Shown piece by piece: positions 50,385 to 59,846 of a stretch of 64,000 bases of DNA. The translations under genes and the position numbers were made by a program. The DNA is taken from assembly GCF_041505935.1 (NCBI RefSeq), contig NZ_CP140110.1, one strand, 5' to 3'. This DNA is from Fervidobacterium_A thailandense. GTDB taxonomy: Bacteria; Thermotogota; Thermotogae; Thermotogales; Fervidobacteriaceae. Numbering within the stretch: the first letter of the stretch is position 1; every line of letters begins with the position of its first letter. The notes beneath the pieces were generated by a model that saw only the letters and a list, made by a program, of their open reading frames with translations, did no database searches and had not been told where the DNA came from.

Positions 50385-51908
50385 ATGGGCGACTTTATTT
50401 TGGAAATGAGAGGAATAACAAAAGATTTTCCTGGTGTTAGGGCACTCGACAACGTTGAACTTAAGGTTAAGAGAGGGGAGATTCACTGTCTCGTTGGTGA
50501 AAATGGATCCGGAAAGTCTACGTTAATGAAAATACTCAGTGGCTTTTACCCATACGGTGAATTTCAGGGTCAAATAATTTTTGAAGGCAAAGAACGGCGA
50601 TTCAAAAACATTCACGACAGCGAAGCTGCCGGAATTGTAACCATATATCAGGAGTTAGCTTTAGTTCCTGAAATGACAGTATACGAGAACATATTCCTTG
50701 GTCACGAAATACGGAACGGTCGATTTATTGACTGGAATAGAACGATAGCGGAAGCTAAGCGAGTTCTCCAAGAGCTAAAACCTGACCTTGACGTTTCCTT
50801 GAAAGTCAAAGATCTTGGAGTAGGTCATCAACAAATCGTTGAGATAGCAAAAGCATTGAGCAAAAATGTCAAGCTTTTAGTCCTGGACGAACCTACATCT
50901 TCACTTAACGAGGACGATAGCGAACATCTTTTAAGGATAATTAAAGAGTTAAAAAACAGAGGTATTACCTCCATTTTAATATCTCATAAGTTGAAAGAAG
51001 TTTTAGAGGTAGCTGACACGATAACGGTATTGCGAGATGGTAAGTTAGTCGCTCGTCTCGAACGCAAGGAGGATTTCAAGGAAAGTGTGATCATAAAGCA
51101 CATGGTTGGAAGAGAAATTGAAGACATTTACCCAAAGAGAAAGAAAAGGGAATTCGGAGAGAAAATATTTGAAATCAGGCATTGGAGGGCTTACGACAAG
51201 AAACTGGAACGTTACGTAGTTAAAGAAGCTAATATGTACGTGAGAAAAGGAGAGATAGTCGGAATTGCTGGGTTGATGGGTTCTGGTAGAACAGAGCTCG
51301 CCCTGAGCCTTTTTGGAAACGTAAGGGACTACGTAGTTGATGGGGAAATGTACTTCGAAGGTAACAAAGTAAGATTCCAGAACCCGACAGAAGCAATAAA
51401 AGCCGGACTGGCTTATCTCTCCGAAGATAGAAAGGGAAATGGGCTAATTTTGAACTTTGACGTAAAAACGAATATAACAATAACGGGCTTGAAAAAATTG
51501 AAAAAGGGCTTATTTATTGATGAGAACAAAGAGATAAAAATTGCCGAAGGTTTCAAGGAAGCGTTAAGGATAAAGACATCCTCATTAGAGCAAAAGGTAC
51601 TAAATTTAAGCGGTGGAAATCAACAAAAGGTAGCTATCGCCAAGTGGCTGTTTGTAAAGCCTAAACTTTTAATCTTAGACGAGCCAACCCGCGGAATAGA
51701 TGTTGGTGCAAAATACGAAATTTACTCTTTGATGAATCAGTTGGTTGAAGAAGAGGGAATGAGTATAATTATGATATCTTCAGAACTGCCGGAAGTTCTT
51801 GGAATGAGCGACAGAATTTACGTGATGGCTGGCGGAAAAATCGTTGGTGAACTTGATCGTTCGGAGGCTACACAGGAAAAGATAATGGCTATGGCCATAG
51901 AATACTAA
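50385..51908 (+). CDS. xylG: Sugar ABC transporter ATP-binding protein (double ATPase)
   Basis: The 507-residue protein has two fused ATPase domains. The first has LVGENGSGKSTLMKILSG, LVLDEPTSSLNEDD. The second has IVGIAGLMGSGRTELALSLF, YLSEDRKGNGLIL, LSGGNQQKVAIAKWL and LILDEPTRGIDVGAKYEIY, the XylG/RbsA/MglA pattern. The ATG at 50385 follows GGGGTGGGTG; GTG 50376 is in frame. Confidence 0.94.
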   Translation: MGDFILEMRGITKDFPGVRALDNVELKVKRGEIHCLVGENGSGKSTLMKILSGFYPYGEFQGQIIFEGKERRFKNIHDSEAAGIVTIYQELALVPEMTVYENIFLGHEIRNGRFIDWNRTIAEAKRVLQELKPDLDVSLKVKDLGVGHQQIVEIAKALSKNVKLLVLDEPTSSLNEDDSEHLLRIIKELKNRGITSILISHKLKEVLEVADTITVLRDGKLVARLERKEDFKESVIIKHMVGREIEDIYPKRKKREFGEKIFEIRHWRAYDKKLERYVVKEANMYVRKGEIVGIAGLMGSGRTELALSLFGNVRDYVVDGEMYFEGNKVRFQNPTEAIKAGLAYLSEDRKGNGLILNFDVKTNITITGLKKLKKGLFIDENKEIKIAEGFKEALRIKTSSLEQKVLNLSGGNQQKVAIAKWLFVKPKLLILDEPTRGIDVGAKYEIYSLMNQLVEEEGMSIIMISSELPEVLGMSDRIYVMAGGKIVGELDRSEATQEKIMAMAIEY

Positions 51909-51928
51909 GAGTAAGAGGAGGGCACATT

Positions 51929-53101
51929 ATGAGCTTTTTTGAAGAACTGAAGATTTTGGTCAAAAAGAATATCAGAGAATATGGTATGTATATTGCGCTC
52001 GCAGTAATAATGCTTGTATTCACGATTCTCACCAAGGGACTCTTCTTTTCGTCGCGAAATCTAAGTAACTTATTTAACCAAATGGGCTACATAGCTGTTT
52101 TGGCAGTTGGAATGACGTTAGTAATTGTAATTCGTCATATTGATCTTTCAGTTGGTTTTATGGCTGGATTCCTCGGTGCTGTCGCGGCTCGACTTTTAAA
52201 AGAGGGATTCCCGCTCCTTCCAACTATCCTTGTGGTATTGCTTCTTGGAACAATTTTTGGCTTGGTAAACGGTTTTTTGGTTGCGCAAGTTGGCCTTCCT
52301 GCCTTTGTTGCAACCCTTGCTGGAATGATGATATTCAGAGGAGCACTCTTACTTTTTACACAGTCAACTGGTACCATAATTGTTATGAACGAGAAATTCA
52401 ACGCAATTGGAAATGGATACATTCCGGATCTAATTTCCCATGGAGGGGTCCACATTTTAACGATCCTGCTTGGACTTGCCGCGATCATAGCTTACGTTAT
52501 ATCAGAAATTAGAACAAGAAAAAGTAAACAAAGTTACGGATTCGAAGTTCTCTCTACGAGAATGTTCGTTCTCAAAATTATCTTTGTAAGTGCCATAATC
52601 TTTTACGTATTTTGGACCTTGGCAAATTATAACGGTCTTTCCTGGACGTTGGTCATCACACTCTTAGTTACTTTTGTTTACCACATCTTAACAACAAAAA
52701 CCATTTTGGGAAGACACATCTACGCAGTCGGTGGAAATCCAGAGGCTGCACGTTTAAGTGGTATAGACGTGAAGAAAATAACACTATTTGTGTTCGGTTC
52801 TATGGGATTTTTGACAGCGGTGTCAAGTATTCTGTATACATCGAGACTTCAGTCAGCCACGCCTGATGCTGGAACTTTGTTTGAACTTGACGCTATCGCT
52901 GCCGCATACGTTGGTGGCGTGTCTGCCGCTGGTGGTGTTGGAAAGGTAGTAAATTCGCTTGTTGGAGCATTGGTTATGGCATCACTCATAAACGGGATGA
53001 ACCTTTTGGGTGTCGGTATATCATTACAGTACGTGATCAGAGGTCTTGTTTTGGTCGCAGCTGTAGTCTTTGACATAAGAACACGTAGTAAAGCAGTCTA
53101 A
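51929..53101 (+). CDS. xylH: Sugar ABC transporter permease
   Basis: The 390-residue membrane protein has about ten hydrophobic segments with GMTLVIVIRHIDLSVGFMAG, VGLPAFVATLAGMMIFRGAL, YAVGGNPEAARLSGIDVKKI and AAAYVGGVSAAGGVGKVVNS, the XylH/RbsC family signature. It starts 20 bases after xylG with AGGAGGG upstream. With xylF and xylG it forms a complete high-affinity sugar importer. Confidence 0.94.
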   Translation: MSFFEELKILVKKNIREYGMYIALAVIMLVFTILTKGLFFSSRNLSNLFNQMGYIAVLAVGMTLVIVIRHIDLSVGFMAGFLGAVAARLLKEGFPLLPTILVVLLLGTIFGLVNGFLVAQVGLPAFVATLAGMMIFRGALLLFTQSTGTIIVMNEKFNAIGNGYIPDLISHGGVHILTILLGLAAIIAYVISEIRTRKSKQSYGFEVLSTRMFVLKIIFVSAIIFYVFWTLANYNGLSWTLVITLLVTFVYHILTTKTILGRHIYAVGGNPEAARLSGIDVKKITLFVFGSMGFLTAVSSILYTSRLQSATPDAGTLFELDAIAAAYVGGVSAAGGVGKVVNSLVGALVMASLINGMNLLGVGISLQYVIRGLVLVAAVVFDIRTRSKAV

Positions 53102-53116
53102 TCTTTGGGGGAGTTA

Positions 53117-54232
53117 ATGGTGAAAAAAATATTGCATTCGGAAATGAAGGAAAATAACTATACACTTATTCTTAGAAGCATCTTTCACAACAAACGCATC
53201 GAGCGTGTAAATCTGGCAAAAGAAACTGGTTTGTCACCAAGTACGGTAACTCGGTGCGTTTCTAAATTGGTGGAAAAAGGATACATATTAGAAACCGGTT
53301 TTTCCGAAGGTTTATCTTCCGGGCGAAAACCAATTAGCTTGGAGATAAACCCTGATGCAATTAGAGTTTTGTTGGTTGATGTTGGTGCACGTATAACAAA
53401 TTTTGCACTCGGTAAAGCTAATGGGTTAATTGAGAAACTCGAAAGTATTGCTACACCGATCACCTTCGAAGAACTTTTAAGAGAAGTGTATTACCTACTG
53501 GACTGTTTTCGAAATATAGACATTATTGCATTTTCCATACCGGGGATGGTTGATGTAAACTCGAATAAAATTATCTTTGTTCCAAGCCGTGGATGGAGAA
53601 ACCTCGAGGTTTCCATTAGAGGTGTTGAGGTTTTTCTAGACAACGAAGCGAATCTGGCTATCATCGCCGAAGCGTTTAGTCACGAAGAAATAAGAAAGTC
53701 ACAATGTTCAGTTTTTGTGACAGTAAGGGAGGGATTTGGGACAGGACTGTGGATCAACGGTAGGATATACAGGGGACCAAGTTACACGGCTGGTGAGTTT
53801 GGTCATACGACAATAGATGTCAAGAGTACAAAAACATGTCATTGTGGAAACAATGGATGCATCGAAGAATACACATCCGTGACAAGTTTTTTCAACACTT
53901 ACGGTGAACACCTGAGAAGAGAAATTAATTCACTACTTCAAATGAGAGACAAAAAAATAGATGAGTACCTCGAAATCTTGGCCAGAGCAGTTGCGAATAT
54001 AGTCAACGCCTTAAACCCTGAGTACGTGATCGTTGGTGGGGAATTGGCAGGTTTGAAGGATGAGTTCTACGAAGAGTTAGAAAGGCGTGTAAAAAAATAC
54101 TCACTTTTCCCAGCTGCTCATATCTTAAAAGTTAAGCCTGCTACTTTCAAGACTGATACTTACTTGTACGGCGCGCTATATGCAGTTATTCAAGAAGTTT
54201 TTATTCCGAGAGTCATTGAGAGCATCAGCTAA
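53117..54232 (+). CDS. ROK-family transcriptional regulator (XylR/NagC-like)
   Basis: The ~371-residue protein has an N-terminal winged helix (NLAKETGLSPSTVTRCVSKL, VEKGYILETG) and a sugar-kinase-like ROK domain with FSIPGMVD, FLDNEANLAIIAE, SYTAGEFGHTTI and the zinc motif CHCGNNGCIEEY. It is the last gene behind xylFGH and very likely controls that cassette in response to its sugar. An in-frame TTG at 53105 is the alternative start. I did not find a convincing operator palindrome upstream of xylF. Confidence 0.9.
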   Translation: MVKKILHSEMKENNYTLILRSIFHNKRIERVNLAKETGLSPSTVTRCVSKLVEKGYILETGFSEGLSSGRKPISLEINPDAIRVLLVDVGARITNFALGKANGLIEKLESIATPITFEELLREVYYLLDCFRNIDIIAFSIPGMVDVNSNKIIFVPSRGWRNLEVSIRGVEVFLDNEANLAIIAEAFSHEEIRKSQCSVFVTVREGFGTGLWINGRIYRGPSYTAGEFGHTTIDVKSTKTCHCGNNGCIEEYTSVTSFFNTYGEHLRREINSLLQMRDKKIDEYLEILARAVANIVNALNPEYVIVGGELAGLKDEFYEELERRVKKYSLFPAAHILKVKPATFKTDTYLYGALYAVIQEVFIPRVIESIS

Positions 54233-54240
54233 AGCCATTA

Positions 54241-54924
54241 TCAGTGGGGATTTTCATTCAACGTGCCAGTTGCCTCACTCTCAATGATCGTGAACGACCA
54301 AATCGGCCCGTCGGTTTGAGCGAGTTTGTCGTCCCGTGCTACGACCTGCCAATAATAAGTCACACCTGTTTTTAGTGTTCTTGGATCGAGAACGAACTCG
54401 GTTTTCTGTACTCCGGATGCGACCAACTGCATGGATCCCATTTCGCCAAAGTACACATCGAAGCTCAGCTTGTCACCGTCCGGATCCTCGCAACTCCAAG
54501 TTAGGAGCGTGGGAGTCTCGGTGAGGGTTTCTCCATCTTGAGGCGTTGGGCTGGATGGCTTCAACGGTGCATTCGTCGTCTTAAAACTCCAAACGTCACT
54601 TTCGTATTTGCGCTTGTTTTTTGATATCGCAATGACCTTCCAGTTGTATGCCGTTGCGGGATGAAGGTCAGACACATCCACGAAGGTCTGACCTGTGATT
54701 TTCGTATAGGGAGTAAGCTTTTCCCCTTCACCGATGAAGACTTCAAAAGTATAATCTTTCGGATTTTTGGAAAACTGCCAACTGAGTTTTAACTCGAGTG
54801 GTAAGTTTTTTGCCCCATTTTTAGGGGTTAGCAAAGTTACTTTTGGCTTGGAACATCCCTGAATGTGGAGTATTATAATTATCAGTGAAATGATTAGCCA
54901 AAGAACTCGTAGCGGACTTCTCAA
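54241..54924 (-). CDS. Lipoprotein with fibronectin type III-like repeats
   Basis: The ~227-residue protein has a lipoprotein signal peptide (hydrophobic core LWLIISLIIIILHIQGC, lipobox Cys at ~24). Two to three ~85-residue beta-sandwich repeats follow, of the fibronectin III or Ig-like type seen in extracellular proteins: PKNGAKNLPLELKLSW...TAYNWKVIA and PQDGETLTETPTLLTWSCED...TYYWQVVARD. The TTG start at 54924 follows GGGGGG. Probably displayed on the cell surface, perhaps for binding or scaffolding. No enzymatic motif is seen. Confidence 0.82.
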   Translation of the reverse strand: MRSPLRVLWLIISLIIIILHIQGCSKPKVTLLTPKNGAKNLPLELKLSWQFSKNPKDYTFEVFIGEGEKLTPYTKITGQTFVDVSDLHPATAYNWKVIAISKNKRKYESDVWSFKTTNAPLKPSSPTPQDGETLTETPTLLTWSCEDPDGDKLSFDVYFGEMGSMQLVASGVQKTEFVLDPRTLKTGVTYYWQVVARDDKLAQTDGPIWSFTIIESEATGTLNENPH

Positions 54925-54989
54925 ATTTATCCCCCCAATTTGGCACCTTACAAGGAGATTATACCACAAATAAACTGGGAAGTGAAACC

Positions 54990-55877
54990 TTGGAGGTATG
55001 TTGCATAGGCAAATTGAACGTGGACTACGTTTTCCCCGTAGAGGAATTGAAAATTGGCGAAAATCACAATTCTGAGACATTGCTCGTGAACTTGGGCGGT
55101 AAAGCAACGAACGTTGCAGTGGCTTTGTCAAAACTCGGTGTTGAAACCTGTCTGATCGTTCCTATCGGTGATGACGATGTTTCGACAATGGTCTCAAGAG
55201 TGATGTCCCATTTCCATATAGATTTTCGGCCGGTTGTCAAGCAAGGTGCGCGTACTGGTATGACCTTTGTTGTCGTCGAACCCAACGGCACTAACACGAT
55301 GTTCAACCACCTTGGGGCTAATTCTTTGCTAAGCGTTGAGGATCTGAAGGAATTTGAGAACATAATCAAGGCAAGTAAAATTGTGTACTTTCAAACAGGA
55401 CTAAACATCAAGATACTTGAATACTTGCTGAGTCTGGACGTTCCCGTTTTCGTGGAGGCGTCGCATCGAGTTGAGCTGAGTATATTGAAGTACGCGTTTG
55501 CCGTCTCGCTGAACGAATCGGAATTACTCGGGTTAACATCCTCGGGAACTCTGGAAGATGCCTTGCGGGTGTTGGTTAGTTGCGGAGTGAAGAAAATCTT
55601 CCTAAAAGTTGGTGAACGTGGTTCCTACTATGTGGAGAATGGTGTGCTCGTCTTCAAAGAGGCTTTCAAGGTGGATGTTGTTGATACCACAGGGGCTGGT
55701 GATGCGTTCAGCGCAGGTTGTATCTTCGGTATGCTGAAGGGATTACCGGAAGGTTCGATTCTCGAATTGGCCAACGCGTGCGGTGCCATCACGTGCACCA
55801 GGTTTGGTACCACGCTTGCTTTTCCCACGTTCGATGAGGTTGCTCGGTTTCTCGAGAACCAAAGGCATCAAAAATAA
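54990..55877 (+). CDS. PfkB-family carbohydrate kinase
   Basis: The 295-residue ribokinase-fold protein has GKLNVDYVFPVEELKIGENH, the glycine-rich substrate loop NLGGKATNVAVALSKLG, and signature 2 with the catalytic Asp in DVVDTTGAGDAFSAGCIFGM. The specific sugar or nucleoside cannot be assigned. The TTG start at 54990 has GGGAAGTG upstream. It is divergent from the lipoprotein gene with a short shared promoter region. Confidence 0.88.
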   Translation: MEVCCIGKLNVDYVFPVEELKIGENHNSETLLVNLGGKATNVAVALSKLGVETCLIVPIGDDDVSTMVSRVMSHFHIDFRPVVKQGARTGMTFVVVEPNGTNTMFNHLGANSLLSVEDLKEFENIIKASKIVYFQTGLNIKILEYLLSLDVPVFVEASHRVELSILKYAFAVSLNESELLGLTSSGTLEDALRVLVSCGVKKIFLKVGERGSYYVENGVLVFKEAFKVDVVDTTGAGDAFSAGCIFGMLKGLPEGSILELANACGAITCTRFGTTLAFPTFDEVARFLENQRHQK

Positions 55878-55910
55878 AAAAGGTGAGGCAACGTTGCCCT
55901 CACCTTAATA
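55875..55910 (-). terminator. Terminator of the HD-minC-peptidase operon
   Basis: On the minus strand AAGGTGAGGGCAACGTTGCC folds with CTCACCTT and is followed by TTTTATTTTT. It lies just downstream of the last peptidase gene. Confidence 0.85.
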
Positions 55911-55916
55911 ATCTCA

Positions 55917-56921
55917 TCAGTGTTCTTCTTCCAGAAACGCCTTTAATAATTTGACGGTGTTTTCGTAATCGGACTTTTTTATCACCGAAACCGGGCTGTG
56001 TATGTATCGTGCTGGAACCGAAACGACACCTGCGGGTATCCCGGTTAGTGCGTATCTCCTTGCATTGGTACCGCCAACAGTTCGCATTTTGTACTGGAAT
56101 GGAATACCATATTTCTTTGCAACCTCCACGAGTTTATCAAAGATGAATTTAGAGACAACATAACCGCTGTGCATGAATGTAATCGCGGGTCCATCACCCA
56201 AGTGCGTTGACCATAACGGTTTTTCCAGCTCGGGGTCGTCACCACTTGTGGTAGTTTCCACCGCGATAGCCAGATCCGCTTTCAATTGTTCGGCAAGGAT
56301 CGCCGGGCCCCTCAGGCCTGTTTCTTCCTGGACCGTGAACGCAAAATACACATCATGCTTGGTGTTTATCTCACTGTGAATTAAATCCATCAAGACACTA
56401 CAACCGCATCTGTCGTCGAGCGCCTTAGCAACAACGAAATCACCAACCTCTTCGTAACTCGTAGCAAACGTCACTTGATCGCCGATTTTAACGACCTTCT
56501 CCGCTTCGGCTTTCGACTTCGCACCTATATCGATTCTGAGTTCGTGGTACTTCGGTGTGTTCAAATAGCCATCCCTCTGGATGTGTATGGCTTTGTAACC
56601 AATCACACCCTCAACATCTTTTCCGACGATTACCTTTTTCCCAAGAACCACCCGTGGATCGACACCGCCAACCGGTGAGAAAGATAAAGTGCCATCCTCG
56701 TTGATGTTCGTTACCATGAAACCCACTTCGTCCATGTGTGCATCGAGTAAAATCCGTTTACCCCTACCGCTCCCTTTCTTAAGCGCGATAAGGTTCCCTA
56801 TTCGATCTACGAAGACTTCGTCAACTTTGTCCTTTATTTTTTCCCTGATAAATTCTCTAACATCATCCTCAAACCCAGATACTCCTTTCAACTCGGTCAG
56901 TTTTTTTAGAAATTCGAGCAT
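55917..56921 (-). CDS. M42 family metallopeptidase (aminopeptidase)
   Basis: The 334-residue protein has the M42 metal ligands: His-x-Asp in LLDAHMDEVGF, Asp in VAKALDDRCGC, Glu-Glu in FTVQEETGLRGP, Asp/Glu in AIAVETTTSGDDPELEKPL, and His in ARYIHSPVSV. These enzymes are typically large cytoplasmic tetrahedral aminopeptidases. The ATG at 56921 with GGAGGG upstream is preferred; an upstream start at 56999 would overlap the other peptidase gene. Confidence 0.93.
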   Translation of the reverse strand: MLEFLKKLTELKGVSGFEDDVREFIREKIKDKVDEVFVDRIGNLIALKKGSGRGKRILLDAHMDEVGFMVTNINEDGTLSFSPVGGVDPRVVLGKKVIVGKDVEGVIGYKAIHIQRDGYLNTPKYHELRIDIGAKSKAEAEKVVKIGDQVTFATSYEEVGDFVVAKALDDRCGCSVLMDLIHSEINTKHDVYFAFTVQEETGLRGPAILAEQLKADLAIAVETTTSGDDPELEKPLWSTHLGDGPAITFMHSGYVVSKFIFDKLVEVAKKYGIPFQYKMRTVGGTNARRYALTGIPAGVVSVPARYIHSPVSVIKKSDYENTVKLLKAFLEEEH

Positions 56922-56995
56922 CGCATTCCCTCCTAGAGGTTGACGTTTTTCCAACGCATAAGTACACGTTACAAGAAGAGTTCGTGAATTCAAGT

Positions 56996-58012
56996 TCACT
57001 CAAGTCCTAAAGTGCTGAACGCGAGTAACTTTGCTGTATCCTCAACATCTTTGACAATCACTTTCTCGTAAGGGTTGTGCATGTACTTCAGTGGTATCGA
57101 AACTAAGGCTGTCTTGATACCTACTCGTGTCAGCTGAACATCGTCCGTATCCGTTCCGGAACGTCCCGGAATAGGCTCGATCTGGAGCTTTATGTTAAAC
57201 CTTCCAGCAACGTCTCTGATGTGTTCCACAAATGCCCTGTTGGTTACGGGACCGACGGCAAGCGCCGGACCATCTCCCATCTTTATCTTGGGGAACCCGG
57301 GAATATCCTCGTCTCCGTGAGTCACATCGATCACTATCGCGTACTCAAGTTCTGCAATGTACGCAGCACTTCTGGCACCGGGGCCGCCGATTTCTTCCTG
57401 GGTTGAGAAAATGTAGTATACCTGTGCTTTGCTACCGATCTTTTTAAGTAACTCGGCTGCCTTGATGATGGCCACACAGCTTGCCCTATTGTCCAAAGCG
57501 GGAGCAAACACCGTTCCGTTTTTTTCAAATCCTTGGACGTCGATCGTCACCAAGTCGCCCACTTTGATTTTGTCCCATCCAGGGTTCATGCTGACATCGA
57601 CGAACAAGTGGTCGTAATCAGGAACTTTCTTCGATTCTTCAGTCGTCTGCAGATGCGGTGGCATAAACCCCACAACGCCCCTGAACTTTCCGTGTTTCGT
57701 ATGCACCCAGACTTTCTGACTCGCAATCACTTTCGGATCCCAACCACCGATTCCGGACAATCTAAGAAAACCATCTTCGTACACCTTCACCACGAGGAAG
57801 GCAATCTGATCCGCGTGCGCAAAGAACCCGATCCTCGGTCCATCACCTTTTTTGACACAGACGAGACTACCCATCGGTGTTCTGAAGCACTCATCGGAGA
57901 GATCTCTCATTATCTTCTCTATCTCTTCAAGCACTTCGTCCTCGAAACCTGAGGGTCCTGGTATGGACGAAAGCTTCAAAAGAAGTTCCTTAGTATCCAA
58001 CTCTTTACTCAA
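56996..58012 (-). CDS. M42 family metallopeptidase (aminopeptidase)
   Basis: The 338-residue protein has the same ligand set as its neighbour: FFAHADQIAFLV, APALDNRASC, FSTQEEIGGPG, IVIDVTHGDE and KYMHNPYEKV. The two adjacent paralogues differ enough to suggest different substrate ranges. It overlaps minC by 8 bases. Confidence 0.93.
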   Translation of the reverse strand: MSKELDTKELLLKLSSIPGPSGFEDEVLEEIEKIMRDLSDECFRTPMGSLVCVKKGDGPRIGFFAHADQIAFLVVKVYEDGFLRLSGIGGWDPKVIASQKVWVHTKHGKFRGVVGFMPPHLQTTEESKKVPDYDHLFVDVSMNPGWDKIKVGDLVTIDVQGFEKNGTVFAPALDNRASCVAIIKAAELLKKIGSKAQVYYIFSTQEEIGGPGARSAAYIAELEYAIVIDVTHGDEDIPGFPKIKMGDGPALAVGPVTNRAFVEHIRDVAGRFNIKLQIEPIPGRSGTDTDDVQLTRVGIKTALVSIPLKYMHNPYEKVIVKDVEDTAKLLAFSTLGLE

Positions 58013-58649
58013 CGCTTACCCCTCCAATCTCCGTATCGTACTCACCAATCTCAATTCTACCAGATTTGACGTATAAAACACAAGGACGATTTACTTTCTC
58101 CGTGAACGTTCGCTTCAGATCCGAGATCTGCACGAACGGTGTTTCAAGCGAAAGCACCGCGATAATGGCCTCACGTCCCTCGTTGATACCTGCCCTGACG
58201 ATTCCCTGGCATCTTCCAAAAATCAACACACTTCCACCTGCCACAATTTCAGCACCCGCGTGTAGATTGCCAATCAGCATAACATCCCCCGAATGGATTA
58301 TACTTTGTCCACTCCTCAGGTTTTTCTTAACAACCTTTGTACCAGAGCGTGTGTCTCCCTGGTTTACCATGTCAACCTTCTTCTTTATCACCACATCCTT
58401 GGTACCCTCGGAACCCATGAGGACGTGGGAAATGGTCAAACCAAGTTCCTGGACCCTGGCCACAATCTTTGGAATGTCGGAGATGTGCTTCTCGTGTTCC
58501 TCAACAAGGAGCATGATCTTATCACCTTTGGCAAAAAAGTTTCCCATGCTCTTTATCTTGTCCTCGATTTTTTGTAATACGTCGTATACGTCTGTATAGT
58601 CTTTTACATACAACACAAGCCCATCCTTGGTCATCTTGAAATCCACCAT
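58005..58649 (-). CDS. minC: Septum site-determining protein MinC
   Basis: The ~214-residue cell-division inhibitor has an N-terminal domain (DFKMTKDGLVLYVKDYTDVY) and the C-terminal beta-helix LRSGQSIIHSGDVMLIGNLH followed by AGAEIVAGGSVLIFGRCQGI and VRAGINEGREAIIAVL. MinC blocks FtsZ polymerisation away from midcell. No minD or minE is adjacent. The gene instead lies between an HD protein gene and two M42 peptidase genes, an arrangement I recall from Thermotoga. The ATG at 58649 is chosen; 58667 and 58673 are in-frame alternatives. Confidence 0.92.
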   Translation of the reverse strand: MVDFKMTKDGLVLYVKDYTDVYDVLQKIEDKIKSMGNFFAKGDKIMLLVEEHEKHISDIPKIVARVQELGLTISHVLMGSEGTKDVVIKKKVDMVNQGDTRSGTKVVKKNLRSGQSIIHSGDVMLIGNLHAGAEIVAGGSVLIFGRCQGIVRAGINEGREAIIAVLSLETPFVQISDLKRTFTEKVNRPCVLYVKSGRIEIGEYDTEIGGVSVE

Positions 58650-58676
58650 ACTGGTAGCCCCTTTCATCGACAATGG

Positions 58677-59732
58677 TCAACGAAGTATCAGCGCCTCAAT
58701 TTCATCAATCCAATCGGAAACATCGATTGGTGACGTCTCTTTAATAAGTTTCTTGAAACTAAAAAAGCTTGTTCTAAACACTTCAAGCTTATTTCCGGAG
58801 TAAAGCTCCAATCCGCATTCAAGGAGCGAGGCAAAGTAGTCCGCCGTTCGTACTATCAAGCCCGCATCCCCATCGAAAGGTTCGACGCAGTAGTCCAGGT
58901 ATTTGTTTAGTACTGAAACCTTCGGATGACCGTTGATCCACTCCGAAACCATCTCTCTTTCGACTTCAGAAACCAACTTATCCAAGCCGGGGACTTTCTT
59001 TTTCGTTGGCGTGATGACGTCCCCGGTGAACGCTTCTGGAAAATCGTGTAACATTGCCCTTAAGATGACTTCCTCAATTCTATCAAATTCTGTAAGCTTA
59101 GCGATAGCGTAAGCAATCGTCAGTACGACAAAGGAATGTCCCGAAACTGACGTTCTAACGTTTCTATGCGTCCTGTTCCATCGAACCATCGAAGTTAAGT
59201 TCAAGAGTGGTATCCAAACGTAGCGGGCGACCTCGTAATACTGGTTTTCAAAATCGCTCGACAGATTTAGAACCTTTTCTCTCAGTTCCATCAACGGCTG
59301 GTTGTAATCAAAGAGTTTACCGTTCTCGTAAGCCTCCAGATAACTGATGTACAGATCAGCGAGGCGGTCGTATGGTTCTTGCGAAACGTCCTTATCAAAA
59401 AATAACTCCACAAACTCCCAATCCGCAATGCTCTTAAGATCGTTGATAGCCCTGTCCGCGACCTCCTTCCATACGCTCGGAGAAAACCGTTCGATACGCT
59501 CCTTAAGCTGAAGTGAGATGTCCGACAACACAACCTTTGGAAGCTCGCGGGAAAAACGCCATCTGAGGGCTGGCTCAAGAGGGCTTCCGATGTCCAACCT
59601 GTAGATCGCGTTCAAGAAAAAGGTGTTGAATGCATTATCCGCTTCGGTAAACCGCACGAGTGCGGGCCTGTTGTTCCAGCGTTGGATTGTAAAAAGGTTT
59701 GTTAGGGCAAACAGGAAGGCACCTCTACCCAA
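58677..59732 (-). CDS. HD domain protein (YfbR-like nucleotidase/phosphohydrolase)
   Basis: The 351-residue protein has HD-superfamily ligands in SVSGHSFVVLTIAYAIA (first His) and AMLHDFPEAFTGDVITPTKK (HD motif), the latter characteristic of YfbR-type 5'-deoxynucleotidases, although it is much longer than YfbR (~200). The C-terminal helical part has EPFDGDAGLIVRTADYFASL. Substrate unknown. The TTG start at 59732 follows AAAGGTAGGG. First gene of the minC-peptidase operon. Confidence 0.82.
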   Translation of the reverse strand: MGRGAFLFALTNLFTIQRWNNRPALVRFTEADNAFNTFFLNAIYRLDIGSPLEPALRWRFSRELPKVVLSDISLQLKERIERFSPSVWKEVADRAINDLKSIADWEFVELFFDKDVSQEPYDRLADLYISYLEAYENGKLFDYNQPLMELREKVLNLSSDFENQYYEVARYVWIPLLNLTSMVRWNRTHRNVRTSVSGHSFVVLTIAYAIAKLTEFDRIEEVILRAMLHDFPEAFTGDVITPTKKKVPGLDKLVSEVEREMVSEWINGHPKVSVLNKYLDYCVEPFDGDAGLIVRTADYFASLLECGLELYSGNKLEVFRTSFFSFKKLIKETSPIDVSDWIDEIEALILR

Positions 59733-59774
59733 CGTTTTCCCTACCTTTCGCAGCTTTTAAATTTTTACGCCAAT

Positions 59775-59780
59775 ATTATA
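59775..59780 (-). promoter_or_regulatory. -10 box of the HD-minC-peptidase operon
   Basis: TATAAT on the minus strand, 43 bases before the HD gene start; the -35 (TTTCAT, 18 bases away) is weak. Confidence 0.5.
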
Positions 59781-59846
59781 CCATGCGAAAGCGGAGGAAT
59801 GAAATCGCTGAAGGGATTGCCGGAAGCTTTTTCAAACTTTCATAAA

